Shown in pieces: positions 1-9,696 of a DNA stretch of 64,000 bases (position 1 is the first letter of the stretch; every line of letters starts with the position of its first letter). Where the stretch lies: positions 45,723 to 109,722 of the forward strand of contig NZ_QWGL01000009.1 in assembly GCF_003435375.1 (NCBI RefSeq), read 5' to 3'. The translations under genes were made by a program, and so were the position numbers. The notes under the pieces are model-generated. The model was not told the DNA's origin. It saw nothing but the letters and a program-made list of their open reading frames with translations, and made no database searches. The stretch comes from Clostridium sp. AM34-11AC (GTDB taxonomy: Bacteria > Bacillota > Clostridia > Lachnospirales > Lachnospiraceae).

Positions 1-61
1 GCGTGCAGCGCGAGTTTGCCAGTGGGGGGTGCCCAGGTTGAGCGGACTCATAGTACAAAAT

Positions 62-104
62 AAGACCATAGACACTATCTGATAAATAATGTGTCTATGG
101 TCTT
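62..104 (-). terminator. Intrinsic terminator of the DUF4190 gene
   Basis: A 14-bp perfect inverted repeat (62-75 with 91-104, arm AAGACCATAGACAC) lies just past the stop codon at 119-121. Read on the minus strand it is followed by a T-rich stretch (ATTTTGT), which fits a Rho-independent terminator for the minus-strand gene. Confidence 0.8.
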
Positions 105-118
105 TGTGACTTTCGTGT

Positions 119-838
119 TTAGTTTATTCCGAGCTGTCTCTGGAACTGCTCAAAGAACTCGTTGAATGCAGCAGCATTTGCCGGGTCTTTCATTAGGTTT
201 GTGATAGTCAGCACATAGAAGAACTCGCCGATGCCGAGAAGAACGGCGATGACGCCAAGGATGATTCCGGCTACTGCAGTGCCTCTGAAGGGCTGGCCTT
301 TTTTTGAAATAATGGCGAAGCAGACTGCGCCGACGCCGCAGATGATAGCGACCGGGAAGGCGAAGCAGCAGAGCGTTAAGAGGGCGAAGATTCCGCTGAT
401 CAGAGAGATCGTTGCGAAGGAGTTTTTCTCGCGTCTCGGGCGCTGCGGCTGGTTCTGCCAGCAGGGCGGCTGTCCGTTATTGTACTGATTCTGCCAATAT
501 GGTGGCTGACCGTTCTGATGCGGGAACTGCCCGCTGTTCTGCTGATTCTGCCAGTATGGATCCTGTCCAGGATTCTGAGGCGGGACTTGCTGACCGTTGT
601 GCGGACTCTGCCAGTATGGATCCTGTCCGTTATTCTGAGGCGGGATCGGCTGTCCGTTCTGTGGATTATGCCAATACGGATCCTGTCCGTTATTCTGGGG
701 TGGATTCTGCTGGTCCGGCTGTGCCGGATCTGGAGCCTGCGGAACGTTTCCGGCGCTGTGCGGATTCGGATCAGCAGCCTGTGTTTCCTGGTTCATATCT
801 TTATATTCAGATGAATTCTGATCTTCGTAATCTGCCAT
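119..838 (-). CDS. DUF4190-type membrane protein with N-terminal Pro/Gln/Asn repeats
   Basis: Membrane protein of 239 residues, function unknown. Residues 1-45 are acidic and polar; residues 46-130 are tandem repeats rich in P, Q, N, G and W (core GQDPYW). Residues 142-178 are hydrophobic enough for a two-helix hairpin and 188-212 form a third helix, which is the usual DUF4190 arrangement. No signal peptide precedes the repeats, so they are probably cytoplasmic. The ATG has AGGAGG close upstream on the minus strand. The family assignment rests on the C-terminal GxxAVCFAIIS...GxxLGxI pattern. Similar repeat-plus-DUF4190 proteins are common in Lachnospiraceae. Confidence 0.75.
   Translation of the reverse strand: MADYEDQNSSEYKDMNQETQAADPNPHSAGNVPQAPDPAQPDQQNPPQNNGQDPYWHNPQNGQPIPPQNNGQDPYWQSPHNGQQVPPQNPGQDPYWQNQQNSGQFPHQNGQPPYWQNQYNNGQPPCWQNQPQRPRREKNSFATISLISGIFALLTLCCFAFPVAIICGVGAVCFAIISKKGQPFRGTAVAGIILGVIAVLLGIGEFFYVLTITNLMKDPANAAAFNEFFEQFQRQLGIN
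449..703 (-). repeat. 60-bp tandem repeat inside the DUF4190 gene
   Basis: Residues 46-65, 66-85 and 86-105 are three copies of a 20-residue unit starting PPQN and containing GQDPYW. They are followed by two shorter degenerate copies (residues 106-130, core GQPPYW / GQPPCW). The period is 60 bp, so changes in copy number keep the frame. Confidence 0.8.
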
Positions 839-999
839 GAAAATTCCTCCTGTTGTAATTCTGCGGCGCTGCCGCCAAAATGCTCATAGCACTGTTCCCT
901 GATAAAAAAGGCCGGTCAGCCCCTCGATGGTTAAGAAAAATAATACGGAACAGTTACCGTATAGTTTAACATGAAACGCCGTCCATGTCCACATTTAAG

Positions 1000-1028
1000 T
1001 TGCATAAGAGCATGGATTGAATTATAAT
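1000..1028 (+). promoter_or_regulatory. Sigma-A type promoter of tex
   Basis: TTGCAT at 1000-1005 and TATAAT at 1023-1028 are separated by 17 bp and sit about 60 bp before the tex ATG. The gene has AGAAGGAG as ribosome site. Confidence 0.7.
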
Positions 1029-1088
1029 GGAGAATGACATCTCCGGCGGCTTTATGCTTTCCGGGGTAGAACTAGAAGGAGAAAGAAC

Positions 1089-3239
<2,151 letters not shown>

Positions 3240-3431
3240 ATTCTAAACTATCGATACGAAGGAACGTTTAGTTGACGGAAAAGTCATAAAATCCCTGTGG
3301 CAGGAAGAAGCTGATTTCAGCGTAGGAATGCCAGAGATATAAGGCTTTTAAGGAGACGAACCAGATAAAAAAGGAATACACGGGCCAGACGGTGAATATT
3401 CCGGCGAGCCGAAGAAATGGAGGAGTCAGTC

Positions 3432-4622
3432 ATGAAGTATAATTTTGATGAAGTGATCGACCGTAAAGGAACCCATGCAGTGAAGGTTGAGCGCCTGCCA
3501 AAGGGAGCGGACAAGGATTCACTCTCCCTCTGGATCGCGGATATGGATTTTGCCTGCGCAGAACCGATCTTAAAGGCTCTCCATGAGCGGATCGACCGGA
3601 AAATCTTCGGATACACCATGTACGATGCGGACGAGTGCATGGATGCGGTGACAGGCTGGATGAAAAAGCGCTACGGCTGGAATGAGAGCAGAGAGAACCT
3701 GTTTTTCTGTCCGGGCATTGTGGCTGCCTATGCGGCACTCATCAACCTCCTCACGGAGCCGGGGGACGGGATCGTTCTCCAGCGGCCAATCTACTATCCA
3801 TTTACAAATAAAGCCAACAGCAATGGCCGTGTTCCGGTGGACAACGCGCTGATCTATGAGAACGGTGCTTACCGGATCGACTTTGAGGATCTCGATAAGA
3901 AGATGGCGGACCCGTCAAACAAGGTTCTCGTGGTGTGCAGTCCGCATAACCCGACAGGTCGTGTCTGGACGGAGGACGAGCTTAAAAAGACGGTAGAGAT
4001 CTGTAAAAAGTACGACAAATGGATCATCTGCGATGAGATCCACTGCGACCTGATCCGCCGTGGCGTGACGTTTACACCGATCATGAATGTGGCTTCGGAG
4101 TATGCGGACCGGATCGTTGTCTGCACGGCGCCGAGCAAGACCTTTAACCTTGCTGGAATGAAGACCTCCAACATTGTGATCCACAATAAAGAGCTTCAGA
4201 AAAAATGGAAAGACTATGTGAATGGCAGCCTGTCCATGGATGGCGCTTCCGCTCTGGGTATGACGGCGATGATCGCGGCCTACACAGAGGGGGAAGAGTG
4301 GCTGGAGCAGCTGAAGGACTATCTGGATGGAAACTTCGCGTATATCGACGAATATTTAAAGAAATACCTTCCGAAGGCCCATCTCGTCAAGGCGGAGGGA
4401 ACCTACCTCGCGTGGCTTGATCTCAACGGATACGTTGACCGGGATGAGAAAAAACTGGAAGAACTGATGCAGAAGAAAGCAAAGGTCGCTCTGGATGAGG
4501 GATATATCTTCGGTGAGGAGGGACGCGGATTTGAGCGTATCAACGTCGCTTCCCCGCGCAGCGTCATCGAGGAGTGTATGAACCGGATCCGGACGGCATT
4601 TGAAGAGGAAAAACTGGTATGA
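3432..4622 (+). CDS. MalY/PatB-family PLP aminotransferase (likely cystathionine beta-lyase)
   Basis: Cytoplasmic fold-type I PLP enzyme. MalY/PatB members cleave the C-S bond of cystathionine or cysteine to pyruvate, ammonia and a thiol. Visible marks: LWIADMDF near the N-terminus (family hallmark), SPHNPTGRVW, CDEIHCDL with the PLP-pyridine aspartate, and the Schiff-base lysine in APSKTFNLAG (Lys236 from this start). The ATG at 3432 is preferred because AGGAG lies just before it; an in-frame ATG at 3417 has no ribosome site. Its stop overlaps the next gene by 4 bp. Substrate (lyase or aminotransferase) cannot be read from sequence. Confidence 0.88.
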   Translation: MKYNFDEVIDRKGTHAVKVERLPKGADKDSLSLWIADMDFACAEPILKALHERIDRKIFGYTMYDADECMDAVTGWMKKRYGWNESRENLFFCPGIVAAYAALINLLTEPGDGIVLQRPIYYPFTNKANSNGRVPVDNALIYENGAYRIDFEDLDKKMADPSNKVLVVCSPHNPTGRVWTEDELKKTVEICKKYDKWIICDEIHCDLIRRGVTFTPIMNVASEYADRIVVCTAPSKTFNLAGMKTSNIVIHNKELQKKWKDYVNGSLSMDGASALGMTAMIAAYTEGEEWLEQLKDYLDGNFAYIDEYLKKYLPKAHLVKAEGTYLAWLDLNGYVDRDEKKLEELMQKKAKVALDEGYIFGEEGRGFERINVASPRSVIEECMNRIRTAFEEEKLV

Positions 4623-5113
4623 AAATTCAGGTAAAAATGACAGCGAGAGATATTTTTGATTTCTCCATGTACAGCGCGTATTCGGGATTTGCCGGGATCT
4701 TTACATTCGTGTTCCTGATCCTGGTCATCGGGATCCTCGGATACGCATGGAGCTCAGTGGCAGTGATGCAGAGAGTCATGCTTTTGGGCTGTATCATCCT
4801 TTTTGTGTTTGTCCAGCCGATCATGATCTGGATGAAGGCAAAGGCGCATGCGAAAACGACCGGATACTCAACGCCGATCAATCTTGACGTTTCGGATGAG
4901 CAGATCGGGGTCGAACAGGCCGGTGTGACCGGAGAATTGAAATGGGATCAGATCTGGAAAGTCGTTCGGATCCCGAACATGTATATTATCAAGGTCGGAC
5001 CGACAAACGGATATCTTGTGCCATTCCGGTCTATTGAAGGGAGAAAACAGGAGTTTGTCGATTTCTGCAAGCGGAATCTTCCGCCGAAGAAGACGAAAGG
5101 ATTAAAGGCATGA
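4619..5113 (+). CDS. YcxB-like two-TM membrane protein
   Basis: Protein of 164 residues with two membrane helices (about 22-46 and 52-72) and a soluble C-terminal domain. The pattern LDVSDEQIGVEQAGVTGELKWDQIWKVVR...YLVPFRSI resembles the YcxB-like C-terminal domain, whose function is unknown. It starts in an ATGA overlap with the aminotransferase gene and ends in an ATGA overlap with tsaE, so it is probably translationally coupled within a patB-like/ycxB-like/tsaE/tsaB operon. Confidence 0.7.
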   Translation: MKIQVKMTARDIFDFSMYSAYSGFAGIFTFVFLILVIGILGYAWSSVAVMQRVMLLGCIILFVFVQPIMIWMKAKAHAKTTGYSTPINLDVSDEQIGVEQAGVTGELKWDQIWKVVRIPNMYIIKVGPTNGYLVPFRSIEGRKQEFVDFCKRNLPPKKTKGLKA

Positions 5114-5535
5114 TAAAAGAAACAAACGCACCGGAGGAGACCTTCGCCTTTGGAAAAATGCTTGGGGAACAGGCAAAGCCAGGCGAAGTGATCTGCCTGA
5201 ACGGCGATCTCGGCGTCGGAAAAACAGTTTTTACGAAGGGCTTTGCTGAGGGACTCGGGATCACGGAGCCGGTAAACAGCCCTACCTTCACGATCGTCCA
5301 GCAGTATGACAGCGGAAGAATGCCGTTGTACCATTTTGATGTGTACCGGATCGGTGACATCAGCGAGATGGATGAAGTCGGATATGAAGACTGCTTTTAC
5401 GGGGAAGGCGTGACTCTTATTGAGTGGTCCAACATGATCGAGGAGATCCTGCCGGAGCATGTGAAGACTGTCACCATCGAGAAGAACCTGGAAAAGGGCT
5501 TCGATTACAGAAAGATCACGGTGGAGGAAAAATAG
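5110..5535 (+). CDS. tsaE: tRNA threonylcarbamoyladenosine biosynthesis ATPase TsaE
   Basis: Small ATPase (141 residues) of the t6A tRNA-modification complex with TsaB and TsaD. Walker A is GDLGVGKT (residues 32-39). Further family marks are SPTFTIVQQY, LYHFDVYRI and LIEWSNMIEEILPE. It overlaps the upstream gene by 4 bp and ends immediately before tsaB, the usual tsaE-tsaB order. TsaD and TsaC/YwlC are not in this window. Confidence 0.95.
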   Translation: MIKETNAPEETFAFGKMLGEQAKPGEVICLNGDLGVGKTVFTKGFAEGLGITEPVNSPTFTIVQQYDSGRMPLYHFDVYRIGDISEMDEVGYEDCFYGEGVTLIEWSNMIEEILPEHVKTVTIEKNLEKGFDYRKITVEEK

Positions 5536-6243
5536 ATGCGGATTTTAGGAATTGAAAGTTCCTCACTGGTGGCATCGGCGGCCATCTATGAGGACGGGAT
5601 CACGATGGCGGAATATACGGTGGATTTTAAGATGACCCATTCGCAGACCCTGCTGCCGATGATCGATGAGATGGTAAAACTTGTGGGGATCGATCTGAAT
5701 ACGATCGACGCCATCGCAGTATCCGGCGGTCCGGGATCCTTTACGGGCCTCAGAATCGGGTCTGCGACGGCGAAGGGACTTGGACTGGCATTAAATAAGC
5801 CGCTGATCCATGTTCCGACGCTTGACGCGACAGCGTACAACCTGTTCGGTGCATCCGGACTGATCTGTCCGATCATGGATGCGAGAAGAAACCAGGTCTA
5901 CACGGGAATCTATCGCTTTGAGAAGAAATTTGAGACCGTGATGGATCAGGATGCGATGGATATGGGTGAGCTGATCGAAAAACTGAACGCGATGGGCGAG
6001 CGCGTGATCTTCTTAGGTGACGGTGTGCCTGTTTATGAGAAGCAGATCGCGGAGAAGATGACCGTGCCTTATGATCTTGCCCCGGCGCATGTAAACCGCC
6101 AGAGAGCCGCATCTGTGGCCGCTCTCGGTGCTGTCTATTTTGCGGAGGGAAAGACGGAGACTGCCATGGAGCATAAGCCGGACTACCTGAGAAAGTCCCA
6201 GGCGGAGCGGGAGCGCGAGGAGAGAGAAGAGAAGAAGGCCTGA
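5536..6243 (+). CDS. tsaB: tRNA threonylcarbamoyladenosine biosynthesis protein TsaB
   Basis: ASKHA-fold paralogue of TsaD that scaffolds the t6A complex. The N-terminus MRILGIESS and the segment AVSGGPGSFTGLRIG (about 62-76) are diagnostic, followed by CPIMDARRNQVYTG. Length 235 is typical. It starts one base after the tsaE stop. In many Firmicutes rimI and tsaD follow, but here transcription ends at the hairpin at 6245-6284, which is shared with the convergent ymfI. The C-terminal tail is very charged (EREREEREEKKA). Confidence 0.95.
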   Translation: MRILGIESSSLVASAAIYEDGITMAEYTVDFKMTHSQTLLPMIDEMVKLVGIDLNTIDAIAVSGGPGSFTGLRIGSATAKGLGLALNKPLIHVPTLDATAYNLFGASGLICPIMDARRNQVYTGIYRFEKKFETVMDQDAMDMGELIEKLNAMGERVIFLGDGVPVYEKQIAEKMTVPYDLAPAHVNRQRAASVAALGAVYFAEGKTETAMEHKPDYLRKSQAEREREEREEKKA

Positions 6244-6244
6244 G

Positions 6245-6284
6245 TGGATGGTGACTGGATCAGATCCAGCCACCATCCATTTTT
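6245..6284 (+). terminator. Terminator of the tsaB operon, overlapping the 3' end of ymfI
   Basis: A 17-bp stem (6245-6261 with 6263-6279, apical bases forming the loop) is followed by five T on the plus strand. The right arm contains the last codons and stop of ymfI (stop at 6260-6262), so the same bases serve as terminator and coding sequence. It may act in both directions. Confidence 0.8.
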
Positions 6285-6988
6285 ATAACTTGTCCGGTCA
6301 GGTAATCCGGTGCTTCTACGAGTTTCATGACGAGGTCTGCGACTTCCTCCGGCTTTCCCATGCGTCCAGCGGGGATTTCCTCCAAGAGCATTTCATGCTC
6401 CTCATCAGAGAGGAATCCGTTCATCTCTGTATCAATGGCCCCGCAGGCGATAGCGTTCACCTGGATGCCGGACGGAGCAAGTTCTTTGGCGAGGGCCATG
6501 GTGAGACCGTTAACGCCGCCTTTTGTGGCAGAGTAGGCCGCTTCGCAGGAGGCACCGCAGACACCCCAGACGGAAGAGATATTGATGATCTTTCCGCTGT
6601 GGTTGTGGATCATTCCCGGAATCGCAAACTTCGCGCAGTGGAAGACGGAGGAAAGATTTGCGGAGAGGATCCGGTTCCAGTCCTCAAAGCTTAAGTCCTG
6701 TAAAAGGCCGATGATGGAGATCCCGGCGTTGTTTACGAGGACATCCACATGGCCGACGCGGGACTCGATCTCTTTAAATAGACGTTTACAGTCATCCGGA
6801 TTTCCGACGTCCGCCTGTACCGCGAGGCACTCTGCGCCCAAGGCCTCCACTTCTTTTTTCACTTTTTCCATCCGTTCGATGCTTCTGGCACAGTTGATCA
6901 CGACATGGTATCCGCAGGAAGCAAATTTTAAAGCCACGGCCCGCCCGATCCCGCGGGATGAGCCGGTGACGAGAACTGTTTCTTTCAT
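6260..6988 (-). CDS. ymfI: SDR-family EF-P 5-aminopentanone reductase (YmfI-like)
   Basis: Short-chain dehydrogenase of 242 residues. NAD(P)-binding TGSSRGIGRA is at 7-16, NNAG near 87, and the catalytic Ser and YxxxK in YSATKG. The stretch SSVWGVCGASCEAAYS is close to B. subtilis YmfI, which reduces 5-aminopentanone on the conserved lysine of elongation factor P. That similarity, more than the generic FabG-like fold, supports this call; a FabG-like 3-oxoacyl reductase is the alternative. No fatty-acid genes are nearby. It is transcribed alone, convergent with tsaB. Confidence 0.7.
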   Translation of the reverse strand: MKETVLVTGSSRGIGRAVALKFASCGYHVVINCARSIERMEKVKKEVEALGAECLAVQADVGNPDDCKRLFKEIESRVGHVDVLVNNAGISIIGLLQDLSFEDWNRILSANLSSVFHCAKFAIPGMIHNHSGKIINISSVWGVCGASCEAAYSATKGGVNGLTMALAKELAPSGIQVNAIACGAIDTEMNGFLSDEEHEMLLEEIPAGRMGKPEEVADLVMKLVEAPDYLTGQVIKMDGGWI

Positions 6989-7025
6989 AATGAACTCCTA
7001 TTTGCGTATAAAATTTTGTTGCTTT

Positions 7026-7158
7026 GTAACTGTTCAGTAGGTCTGCGCACTTGCTGCGCTGACCGTAAGAAAACATAGGCTGGAAGGCAAAAATCCCATC
7101 AGCGAAGCTGATCTGGAATGGATTTTTGCACGTAACTATGAAGGTACTGAATAGTTAC
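7026..7158. repeat. MITE-like intergenic repeat, copy A (133 bp, 14-bp inverted ends)
   Basis: The ends GTAACTGTTCAGTA (7026-7039) and TACTGAATAGTTAC (7145-7158) are inverted with 13 of 14 matches. On the minus strand the interior reads as a small hairpin (CAGCTTCGCTG), GGGATTTTTGCC, and then GGTCAGCGCAGCAAGTGCGC. A related sequence occurs at 21787-21884 (copy B), and its core palindrome recurs at 27735-27761. No coding sequence is present. Confidence 0.55.
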
Positions 7159-7342
7159 GTTGCTCTTTTGATGAGATCACAGCTGCCGGATATGATCGGA
7201 CTATAAGAATTCCGAGGATTGATGAAAACGGCAGATATGCATATTTTAAGGGAATAACACCGGAATTACAATAGGATAGCGGAAAAATCCGTTGTAGTTC
7301 GGTCAGCGTATGGATTGTCATATTTCAAAGGAGCTCAACAAG
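7159..7342. other. Gene-free stretch between ymfI and the rraA-like gene
   Basis: No credible gene. A plus-strand open tail ending with TAG at 7272-7274 encodes GRYAYFKGITPELQ preceded by GYDRTIRIPRIDEN. It has no start or ribosome site and may be the 3' remnant of a lost gene that I do not recognise. Confidence 0.3.
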
Positions 7343-7382
7343 AAAGCCGTGACCACATCAGGATCGATGCAGTCACGGCTTT
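7343..7382 (-). terminator. Terminator of the RraA-like gene
   Basis: An 11-bp perfect stem, AAAGCCGTGAC (7343-7353) with GTCACGGCTTT (7372-7382), follows the minus-strand stop of the RraA-like gene by 14 bp. On the minus strand it ends in TTTCTTG, a modest U-tract. Confidence 0.7.
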
Positions 7383-7396
7383 CGGTTTCGATATGG

Positions 7397-8062
7397 TTAT
7401 TTCTGCTGTCTGGCCTCATTTAAGCTCATTCCGCTGCGGACCTTGCTCTCGATGCGGTCCTCTTTTGCCTTGATCTTCTCTGCTTCCAGAAGGACTTCCT
7501 TTAAGTGAGCGCTCGGGACGACGGCAACTCCGGTGCGGTCCATTAAAACCAGATCCTCCGGACAGATCTGGACACCGCCGAGGAATACCGGTACATCCAC
7601 GTCAACCGTCTCCATGATGCGGGCGCTCTTTACCGGGCTTGTGCCGCCGAGGTAGACCGGGAATTTGAGGTCTGCGATCTCGTCGATGTCACGGAGACTT
7701 CCGTTTGTGAGTTCTCCCATGACCCCGCGCATCTGGGCTCTTGTGGCGAGCATAGCGCCTCCGGTAGCAACGTCGGTGAGCCCTGTTGCCTCAATGACGA
7801 GAAGGTCACCGTACTCGGTCTGGCTGTCGATGATGGATGCCTGTTTTGTCAGGGACTTTCCGTCAAAAGCTGTCTTTCTGCGCATCTGGCGGAGTGTCTT
7901 CGCGAAACCTGCGGTTCTCGGCTGGTAAACGTCTAACGGGCGGAGTCCAAGGACGATTCCGGAGCGGAGACCGAGGTTATCCATCGCGTCTGAAATATTT
8001 GAGGTTGGGAATTTCTTGTAGTTTTCGATCCAGTAGGTTCTTTCTTCTTTGTTGAAAATCAT
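7397..8062 (-). CDS. RraA-family aldolase/decarboxylase (HMG/CHA aldolase-like)
   Basis: Protein of 221 residues of the RraA/4-hydroxy-4-methyl-2-oxoglutarate aldolase family. These are trimeric, metal-dependent enzymes that split 4-hydroxy-4-methyl-2-oxoglutarate or related 2-oxo acids and decarboxylate oxaloacetate. The substrate-binding core is visible as GGAMLATRAQMRGVMGELT followed by the conserved RD in GSLRDIDEI, and PVFLGGVQICPEDLVLMD near the C-terminus. It is separated from the permease gene by a terminator and has its own promoter and long leader. The ATG at 8062 has only a weak ribosome site; see the leader entry. The exact substrate is unknown, and RNase E regulation is unlikely in a Clostridium. 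Confidence 0.8.
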   Translation of the reverse strand: MIFNKEERTYWIENYKKFPTSNISDAMDNLGLRSGIVLGLRPLDVYQPRTAGFAKTLRQMRRKTAFDGKSLTKQASIIDSQTEYGDLLVIEATGLTDVATGGAMLATRAQMRGVMGELTNGSLRDIDEIADLKFPVYLGGTSPVKSARIMETVDVDVPVFLGGVQICPEDLVLMDRTGVAVVPSAHLKEVLLEAEKIKAKEDRIESKVRSGMSLNEARQQK

Positions 8063-8268
8063 GATGTGTTCCGCAGCTGGATAGATATGTGCAACTGCGA
8101 TTCTCCTTTCAAAAATTTAAGTCGAACATCCGTGAGACTTGGCGCATGATCCTGATCAGCGTAAGCTGACATATTTCTTCACAGAATCACTGCGCATTCT
8201 CGCGAGAAAACGGACACGGCTCTTCCTATGTAGCTATCATTTGATTTGCTGACAGTATCTCAATTATA
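8059..8268 (-). promoter_or_regulatory. Promoter and structured leader of the RraA-like gene, with a possible 11-codon uORF
   Basis: On the minus strand TATAAT lies at 8268-8263, leaving a leader of about 190 nt. The leader holds GCGCA/TGCGC (8142-8146, 8191-8195) enclosing a TCAGC-GTAA-GCTGA hairpin, plus CCGTG/CACGG (8130-8134, 8215-8219). AAAGGAG (8109-8103) is followed 8 nt later by TTG (8094-8092), opening an 11-codon frame (LHISIQLRNTS) whose TGA (8061-8059) overlaps the rraA ATG. Translational coupling is an inference. Confidence 0.4.
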
Positions 8269-8361
8269 ACAGAAAGAGATCAAGAGTTTTATAAATTCAG
8301 GACAATTCACTATGCCAAAATATTATGCAAGTCAATTCCTGAAATTTATCGGTAACCCCTT

Positions 8362-8395
8362 AAGAAAAATGCCCGATGAAAACTCACCAGGCATT
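8362..8395 (-). terminator. Terminator of the lactonase-permease operon
   Basis: A 12-bp stem, AATGCCCGATGA (8368-8379) with TCACCAGGCATT (8384-8395) including two G-T pairs, has a 4-nt loop. On the minus strand a TTTTCTT tract follows. It separates the permease gene from the RraA-like gene. Confidence 0.85.
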
Positions 8396-8430
8396 CCGCT
8401 TGTTATTTAAAAGGCCATAATTATCTAAAT

Positions 8431-9684
8431 TTAAGCAATAATCTTGTAAATTCCGATAAAAGCGAATACTGCCAACACCGCAAGCGCGATGAAGGATACC
8501 GCGAACAGCTCGACGAACAGTCTGTTCTGTGGGAATTTTTCGTCTGCCTCCTCCTGCTGCGCAACACCTGCCATGATGAGGGCACCGGTGGTGGAGATCG
8601 GTGTGAAGCCGGAAACAGTTCCTCCGATAACGATCACGGAGACAAGCTCTAATGCGGTTACACCTCCGATGCTCGCAGCGAGCCCGCTGGCTGTCGGGAT
8701 CAAGGTCGGGAATACAACGCCGAGTCCGGAGCTGAAGAAGGACATGAGGCCTGCTGCGATCGCTATGATCGTTGCGGCTGTCTTCGGTCCCATAACGGAT
8801 TCCAGACCGTCGACCATGATGTCGATACCACCGGAGAGGGAGATGACATTCATTAAGATGCCGACACCGAGAACCATGATGATCACGTTCCACGGGATCA
8901 TCTTAAACGCAGTCTTTTCATCGCCGCATCCGAGCACGATCAGAACGGAACCGACGGTAAATCCTGTGAGGCCGACATTCCATGAAAAGAACAGGGCACC
9001 GATGGCGAGAGCGGCAAGTCCCGCGAGGGAGAGCCACTGATTTTTGCAGAATTTCGGAAGAACGTCCTCATGATCTGTGTGCGGAGCGACCTTCCACCCT
9101 TTGTAGTAGATGTATACGAAGACAGCCACGACAAGAGCGGTCACAGTGAGACACATCATGATCGGAACAGTATTTCCGGTAAGTCCCTGTGCTTCCATAA
9201 GCTCACGGACAACGGCACTCTCCGGAGTCAGAGGGCTCATACGTCCGGACATAACGCCGAGATCACCGATGATCGCCGTCATGATCGGGTTCACACCTGC
9301 GGATATCGCAACCGGGATCGCGATGACCGGAACGATCGCGAGAGACGGGATGGCTCCCGGTCCCACCGCACAGATCAGGAATCCGAGCAGGTACATGACG
9401 AACGGGATCAGCGCCTTGTGCGGTCCGACAAGGGCTACCATTTTTTTTGCGAGAAGCTCCAGAGTTCCGTTTTCATTGATGATGGCAAACAGATATGTGA
9501 TACCGATCATCTGCATGCAGAGGGAGGAACTGAAGCCCTTGATGATGTCTCCGGCCTTGATCCCGTAGACGAGACCGAGGATCATGGAGAAGCCGATACA
9601 TAAAATTCCGACGTTCGCCTTGCGGACGAAGCCGATGACGATGGCTGCTAAAAGAGCGATCAGTGAAATAAGACCAAGATTCAA
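8431..9684 (-). CDS. MatC/SLC13-like dicarboxylate permease
   Basis: Integral membrane transporter of 417 residues with about 12 hydrophobic segments. The N-terminal half resembles the dicarboxylate carrier MatC N-terminal domain (VYGIKAGDIIKGF; GPGAIPSLAIVPVIAIPVA; MSGRMSPLTPES), and the second half has an SLC13/CitMHS-like pattern with SSGLGVVFPTLIPTASGLA and FTPISTTGALIMAG. It probably takes up a di- or tricarboxylate or related hydroxy acid with a cation. Its start is 12 bp after the stop of the lactonase gene, so the two are co-transcribed. The substrate cannot be read from sequence; the neighbours (lactonase, RraA, aconitase) suggest an organic acid. Confidence 0.75.
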   Translation of the reverse strand: MNLGLISLIALLAAIVIGFVRKANVGILCIGFSMILGLVYGIKAGDIIKGFSSSLCMQMIGITYLFAIINENGTLELLAKKMVALVGPHKALIPFVMYLLGFLICAVGPGAIPSLAIVPVIAIPVAISAGVNPIMTAIIGDLGVMSGRMSPLTPESAVVRELMEAQGLTGNTVPIMMCLTVTALVVAVFVYIYYKGWKVAPHTDHEDVLPKFCKNQWLSLAGLAALAIGALFFSWNVGLTGFTVGSVLIVLGCGDEKTAFKMIPWNVIIMVLGVGILMNVISLSGGIDIMVDGLESVMGPKTAATIIAIAAGLMSFFSSGLGVVFPTLIPTASGLAASIGGVTALELVSVIVIGGTVSGFTPISTTGALIMAGVAQQEEADEKFPQNRLFVELFAVSFIALAVLAVFAFIGIYKIIA

Positions 9685-9696
9685 ATGTGCACCTCC

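Noticed and set aside
412..840. Long plus-strand frames opposite the DUF4190 gene
   Set aside because: They mirror the repeat region of the minus-strand gene and have no ribosome site or family resemblance.
3240..3431. Terminator directly after tex
   Set aside because: CTAAAC/GTTTAG at about 3243-3271 can pair but is short and has no U-tract.
6248..6694. Plus-strand frame opposite ymfI
   Set aside because: It begins in a terminator and is antisense to a well-recognised SDR enzyme.
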